This document shows, one piece after another, positions 58,212 through 64,000 of a stretch of 64,000 bases of DNA. Source of the stretch: Nemania diffusa. Lineage: Eukaryota > Ascomycota > Sordariomycetes > Xylariales > Xylariaceae. The position numbers were made by a program, and so were the translations under genes. The notes beneath the pieces are model-generated. The model was given only the letters and a program-made list of their open reading frames with translations, was not told where the DNA came from and ran no database searches. Position 1 is the stretch's first letter; every line of letters starts with the position of its first letter. The DNA is taken from the NCBI GenBank assembly GCA_038501195.1, contig JBBPUQ010000006.1, positions 2,976,001-3,040,000 of the forward strand, given 5' to 3'.

Positions 58212-61200
58212 CGTAGGTAGTACAGTACGGTTCGATCAACGAGACAAAGCGAAGCGAAGCGGAACAATTGGCATGAAGGAAACCCCAAAACAGGTAAATG
58301 TTGAAGAAGAAAAAAAAGTATTGGGCGAGCTAGGAGATATAGCAATACTAAGCCGCTCGGGTAGGTTGCGGTAGTATTTGACTTGACTCGACACTTAAAC
58401 TACCTCTAAGAGGCATGTATCTAGCGTGTGCGTACGTACTAAGCCAGTCAGTCGCCAAGTCTATGTACATACTTACCTACATGTAGACAATCTACATATC
58501 CTTACCTACATGTAGTTTAGGCATCTATCTAGTATTCTACATGAATGGTCGTGTAAGTAGTGTAGGTATGTATAGTCGTGGAGCACAAAATACAAAAAAA
58601 ACACTCCTTGTCCATGTCTACATGTCCCTGTTCCTTATCCTCGCCGACCTGACCTGTGTCCGTCATTTGTCGCCCGTCCGCTCAAGCCAAGCCACATATA
58701 GGTAGACCTCAGAGTGCTGTGCAGCTTGCATCGGCTGAGCGTGCATTGCAGCAAGCTCTTTTCACCAGTAGCATGTCTGAGCTGCAGTGCGTAGTTAGGT
58801 CCTTGCAGCAACCGGCTACGAGATTGCCACTACTGTAGGTAGGTACTTCAATTTAGGCTGTGGGTGTCATACAAATAAAAGTATCTCCGTCAGCCAGGAG
58901 GTAGTGCCCTACCAGTTGTCTACCTACCTAATTAGCATAGGTAAAGTAAGCACCGACAGTTTCCAGACTAGTAGGCATACTTAGGTACCTACAGATAGCC
59001 ACTCCGCGCGGCTACAAGGTGACCACTAACCACTAATAACGTTCCTGGATACGCAACATGCATGCAAGTCAAGTTTGATACTTGAGTGGTATACATGTAG
59101 GTAGTCTGATGTAGTATACGTACGCTAATAAGGACCTAAAGCAGGTATTCAAGACCCTTAACCCCCGCCAAAACCCGCCTTCCCCCACTTCGCGACAGCA
59201 ATATTCCTCTTACCCTTCTCTTCCCACATGTGCATCTAGACTTCCGCCTACTATTGGTGTCATGGGCTCCGTCTTTGCAGCTGATGATAAATCTATACCG
59301 TACACCCGAACCACGAAGCTGGATAGAGGCTTTTCAAGGACCCATCTAGACTCAGATCGAGGTAGGCACCTGTGACAACTCTGGTGACTTCTGAGTATCT
59401 ACATAAGAGAGTCGTATAAATAGCTACCAGTCTCTAACACTGAGGATACCCAACCCAGACCAAATATTACTTCCTAGCTCGAGACATATGCTCGGCAGTA
59501 CCGTTAAAGACTTCCTGCTCGTCGTGCTTCTCCCGAACTAGAAAGCCTAATCGTCACTATTAGATATTATCTGTACAAAATATCACGCAATCCAATCTAC
59601 CCCTGGCCGACAGTTCCAGCGTACATTGCGATGACGGCATACTAGGTGTACAAAGTGACTGCTACGGGTGCGGAAATCAAGAGTCTAGAGATGAAATTTT
59701 ATTTGATCAGACTCGAATCACCTGCCAGCCATGAACGAATCGAGCATCAGGTACTTACATATATACAGCGTAGCTTACTAGTCTATCCCGAGCCCAGCCA
59801 TTACTACCCATATATATTCAATTGCAGGATTATTGCGACCTCTCCGTGAACTACAAACCTCTATAACGGGAATCTCGCCTCAATTAATCGGGCAGGTTTA
59901 ATTCTTAGCATCTGGACGGTTCTCGCTGCATAGTAGTGTTCTAACACAAAACAGCTATAATACTTACATCTCGTGCTACTTGACTATGTAAGTACAATAT
60001 ATTCTCTCCAGAGTCCAAGTAATATTGCTACTTGATGACAAGATGGTCCTTTTTTCTGTTTGTACACCTTAATAACATGTATCATGTAGTCAGATATCAG
60101 GCCCCGGCGCTCATAGGCTGTATCTCTGTATCTACCATGTACAGCATTGTTGGAAGTGCATAATAAAAAATCCCCTGCAAAGCTCGCGCCGGGCCGCACC
60201 AGCACAGCCTCATCAAGCCAACGATACCACCACACTACCAGTCTTACACCCCTGCACACCCACCAGCAAGACTAAATAGGTACAGTGCAAGACACCGGAT
60301 TCTACGAAGATGCCCCAATCACAATTCCCCATTACAACGGATGACGCAAGAGAGAGGCCACGGCATGAAGTTTGCATGAACACCACCAGCAACCGACTTG
60401 GAGTCTTAACATACTTGTATAATTTTGCCCATGCGCAAAATCCCCAATCTACCACCTCTGGATGCATATATGTATATACTAATGTATGTAGCAAGCGCAT
60501 GTCACTTGCAACTAGGTACTCTAACCCATGAATGCAAGGATTTATGGCTCAACGCTAGTGTGTGTACAGAATAGGCAACTAGCAAATGACGGTCTGGGAG
60601 CGAAAACGTGGTTGTCGGTATGAAACCTCCAAGCTAGCTAGCGTAGGTAGTGCAACTTAACCTGGTTCCTGACGCTGATCACTGACAAGTTTCGATCTAA
60701 CAACGTGGGCAACGTGGGATGATGCCCAAACTGACTAGGTTAGTGCGTCCCAGCTTCACGGAACGCCCGAAAAAAAAAACCCTACATACGTCTGTTTTAC
60801 AGTGCTTCAGGTACTAGACTACCTTACCTACTCTGTACTAGATAGGTAATGCGCTTGTGTCCTTATGCGTAACAGACCGCCTCATACCTCATCCTTCCCT
60901 TCTGTCGTAGCATTCTGTGACGCCACTATGTAGGTACTTATCTATGGAGGCATACCTACACGTAGGTAGTGTACATAATAGGACATGCAATTGTACCTAC
61001 CATATATGGAAGTTCACCACCGCGTTTCTATACTTTTTTTAATACCTACACTTCGTTTCCGAGCAAAAGGAGCAATCATAGCCTTGCTATCATGCTAACC
61101 TAGATGGCGTGTTTCCTCCCCGCCCCCTTCACCGATATTTGAAGACCGGATAGACGCTCTATTAGAATAGTAAAATATATGACATTTAGATCCTATCACA

Positions 61201-64000
61201 TAACATTCATTTGTACTGTAACGAGTTTATGGCTCTGAGCCAGTCGGCTCATCCGGATAAGGCCACGCTAAATAACTAGGCCATCCATCAGTGGGGTTTA
61301 AAACGCAAGGAACCATCCCTATAGGATAATATCTTGCATGTGAAGTAAGGGAGATGAGGTACGCGGGTTTGGAGGCTGGCTCGTGTCTGTGTACTTGTAG
61401 AACCCCCGGAACATACGCATACGCTAGTAGTCATGAGGACGGAACCATAGTAAGTGTCAGCCCGTATTAGGGTCCGAGGGTAGCGTAGTTAGTCCGACCG
61501 TCCGCATGAGTTCCACCAGGGTTCCGCCCCAAACTATCAGCTCCGAAGTTCATACAACGGATTTAAGCAACTACGCAGGTCAGTATTTTGCCATGCTGAT
61601 GCCGTAAGCCGGCGTCTAATGAGACGGATATGCATGGCCTTCGGGCTGCCCAGAACTATTTAGCATGAGCCTATTCGTGTTCAAGTATTATATGACCTTT
61701 GTTCTTTCTGAATCGCAAGATACTGCTCTCCAGTGTAAGCACTCTTCGGAATCAACGTGGTTTATATCTTATAGGTAGTGTTCCTTTGGGCTATCAACAC
61801 TAGCTAGGACGGGGATATGCTAAAAACAGTATATGGTATCGGCGAGATTGCGATATACGTATAATTCAGCGACGGCACCATCTTCTCCCTGGGGGTTAAG
61901 CTGGCGTTACAACTACTAATCTGCCTAGTCACATGAGCTACTATCTATCTAGGGGAATATGGCTAGTATAACACAGAACGCCTCTATAAATCAAACAAAA
62001 TATGACTATGCTTCATCTACAAAATGGATTTAACTATTGTTTCCTAAGGAGATAACACGGCAATTTTGACTCACGGAAATTCTCCTAATAGTTGGAGGTT
62101 ATATCTAGCAAAGATTGTCGCGAGTTTAGGCCAGAGTGGTGGAGCATTTTCGAAAGGAAAACGTTCGTGCTTTATTACTCATGAGATCTATATTATATAC
62201 GGGGTTACTGCTCTAACCTCAGCTTTATCTAATACCGAATTAGTACTAGAGGTAAGAGGGCGTTGTTGTATAGAGTTAGTATGACTAACATTGCTTACTT
62301 TCGTTTCTTTATCAATCTAGGATAATAAATACATCTATAATAAAAGGCTTACAGGTTTAGGTAACTATTAGATCCTCAACGCATCAAACACCGCTAGGGA
62401 TGGAGTTTATTGCCTAAGGTCATAGAAATTATAATAACTTGGCTCCCTTCCCCTCTTCTCGCCTTTAAGCTAACTACTAATATTAGTTAGAAGAATCTGT
62501 AGCGATAAGACACAACAATCTTTTCCTACTATATTACGGTCTTTTACCCCTATTTGTGGTATACCATATCATGGCGCGAGCGAGTCAAAGAGCAATCTGC
62601 CAAAGTCCCAAGACTACTAACTCTACCTTGACACCTGTGTTTCTACATCGCTATTTTAATTCGTGCCATTATCTCAACACAAATTCTCCCATCCCTAATT
62701 TCTCAACGCCCTCGGTTTTTTTCTTTCCGCCCATATCCTAGATAACCTTGACGAAACCCGAGGGCTACATTTTCTTAGTGTGCAAAATCTTAGCGATGCC
62801 GCCCTAGCATCCTTGATAACCAGGGCCTAGACAACGATGGCAGCAACTTGAAGGGAATGTACCACTGAAGCTCGAACCCGGTATTGTAGCATATAGAGAT
62901 AAATACGCAAAATATACAATTAGTGTTGTCTGATGGAAGAAGAGTATTGATTACAGAGTATAGAGTGGTAGGAATTGGACAAAACCGAGTTTACTACACT
63001 ATTTTTCGACGTCACGGCTTTGCACGCGTGTATTTTTATTTTATTATGCTCTCTACAGGCACTTGCCTATCAGCCCATGACTTGCTGTAGCCGCACCAAT
63101 TTGCGTCTGAGGAGCTAGCAGGCGAACGTATGATACAGCTATTCTAGTTCCCCAGGTTACAAAACAAGACCTTACCCTGCAGCTTTGTAGAAGTCTTGCA
63201 AGTTACAACGTAGTGGTAGGCATTATACAGAGATCCTTTGCTTTTAAAATGGAATATGCTCTTTCCTAGATGCGAATCAAGGTGACCGTCTAGACCCACG
63301 ACTAACCGACTAGAAATTATGTATGAAATAAAGTGTAAAGTGAGACAGGAAACAACAATAACAACTAACAAGTATAGCGGGAAAATGCCCATTTCTTTCC
63401 CTAGTCCGTACGCCCATCAATGATCTCCAAGGTGAAGAGGCTTAGCGCGTGAATGAGGAAATATAGCTGTAGACCTGAGATAGCCGTGACCCCTCAAATT
63501 GAAACAATGAGTCCAAAGCACGTCCATCCTCTCAGACCTCCACAAGCTCCGGCATTCTGCTTCGTCTTTTCAATCGTCTCCAAGCCGTACTCCCTGCTAG
63601 CCTCAGCCCACAATGAATTGTCCTTAATTCCTGCTCCATTGCCCTACGCGTGATCACCTTGTGAGAGTAGTAGAATCGCGAAAACCGGCCCACGATGGGG
63701 AGTCACCGAACCTATGCAGCCGATTCCTTCAATGCAATACGATAAAATAACCACCCCCTATGCTGCTACACAGCGAGCAGGTGGGCTACCTATCAAGGCA
63801 GGATCCGAGTTGTAATATATAGCGCCCGTCGCCTGACACCGACCTAGTCCCTATCCCTTTTCCGCCGTTTATGGGAAATGCTCCATGTAGAAAATGGCAA
63901 TAAAATTTCGTCCTATCGTGTTGATGGATGATAGATTATCTCGGGCGAGTTCTTGCTCGATTGGAATCGCCGTTGGTATGGGGAGCCCCGATGCTGAATG

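Larger units (their letters stand above)
57076..64000. other. Gene-poor end of window, 6.9 kb
   Basis: No gene is supported. It contains a (GT)n-like tract near 58000-58045, a GGTAC-type tandem at 58174-58211, a 15-bp direct repeat CTTACCTACATGTAG near 58470 and 58500, and many TAGGTA/TACCTA motifs (58500-59100, 60780-61000). From about 61000 it is AT-rich. A possible first exon at 59262-59361 cannot be extended. Confidence 0.5.

Noticed and set aside
59262..59361. Possible first exon (MGSVFAADDKSIPYTRTT...) ending at a GTAGGC donor
   Set aside because: No matching downstream exon or family can be found in the next kilobase. It may be a gene fragment but is not supportable.
62066..62284. 72-codon + frame, considered as a transposase remnant
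   Set aside because: No catalytic motif, repeat ends or second copy is visible, so the identity cannot be supported.
1..64000. CRISPR arrays, bacterial operons, rRNA genes
   Set aside because: No regularly spaced repeats, Shine-Dalgarno patterns or rRNA sequence were seen. The window is fungal nuclear DNA.

Overview
The window comes from the nuclear genome of a filamentous ascomycete (Pezizomycotina, probably a Sordariomycete; a placement in or near Xylariales is only a guess). The reasons are short GT-AG introns with CTAAC-type branch points, a HET-domain gene, CFEM and other GPI-anchored wall proteins, a fungal thaumatin-like protein, ATG29, IPI3 and RPC11 genes, and long intergenic stretches rich in the motif TAGGTA/TACCTA. 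I rebuilt about seventeen protein-coding genes by joining exons by eye on reading frame, splice sites and family resemblance. None of the joins is confirmed by transcript data.

Layout. 1-7.3 kb: a Naa50-like acetyltransferase with a PCNA-binding motif, convergent with a glucokinase, then a small conserved fungal protein. 7.9-8.1 kb: a tRNA-Lys(CUU) gene whose T-arm is split by a 55-nt insert that looks exactly like a spliceosomal intron. 9-16.4 kb is an accessory region: a HET-domain gene, a decayed cytochrome P450 gene, and an unrecognised three-exon gene with one membrane segment. 16.4-24 kb has no gene I can support, but holds a 489-bp foldback (hairpin) element. 24-29.3 kb: a proline-rich Hsp70/actin-like ATPase protein and a thaumatin-like GPI protein. 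30.3-33.2 kb is a compact housekeeping cluster: an ankyrin protein, RNA polymerase III subunit RPC11 and Mediator subunit MED31. A 393-bp G-rich TIR element follows. 34.7-37.8 kb: a CFEM protein and a second GPI-type surface protein on the same strand. 39.5-49.3 kb: an unrecognised two-exon gene, ATG29 (with a 10-nt microexon and a GC-AG intron), a multi-pass membrane protein and a large disordered protein. 52-57 kb: IPI3 and a Rap-type small GTPase (krev-1/RSR1 type) with eight exons. 57-64 kb: only repeats and AT-rich spacer.

Most genes are independent housekeeping units rather than a pathway cluster. The related sets are transcription (RPC11 and MED31, convergent), the cell surface (CFEM protein, second GPI protein, thaumatin-like protein), and the accessory HET / P450-relic / unknown-gene block. 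The most unusual observation is the intron-like insert in the tRNA-Lys gene.
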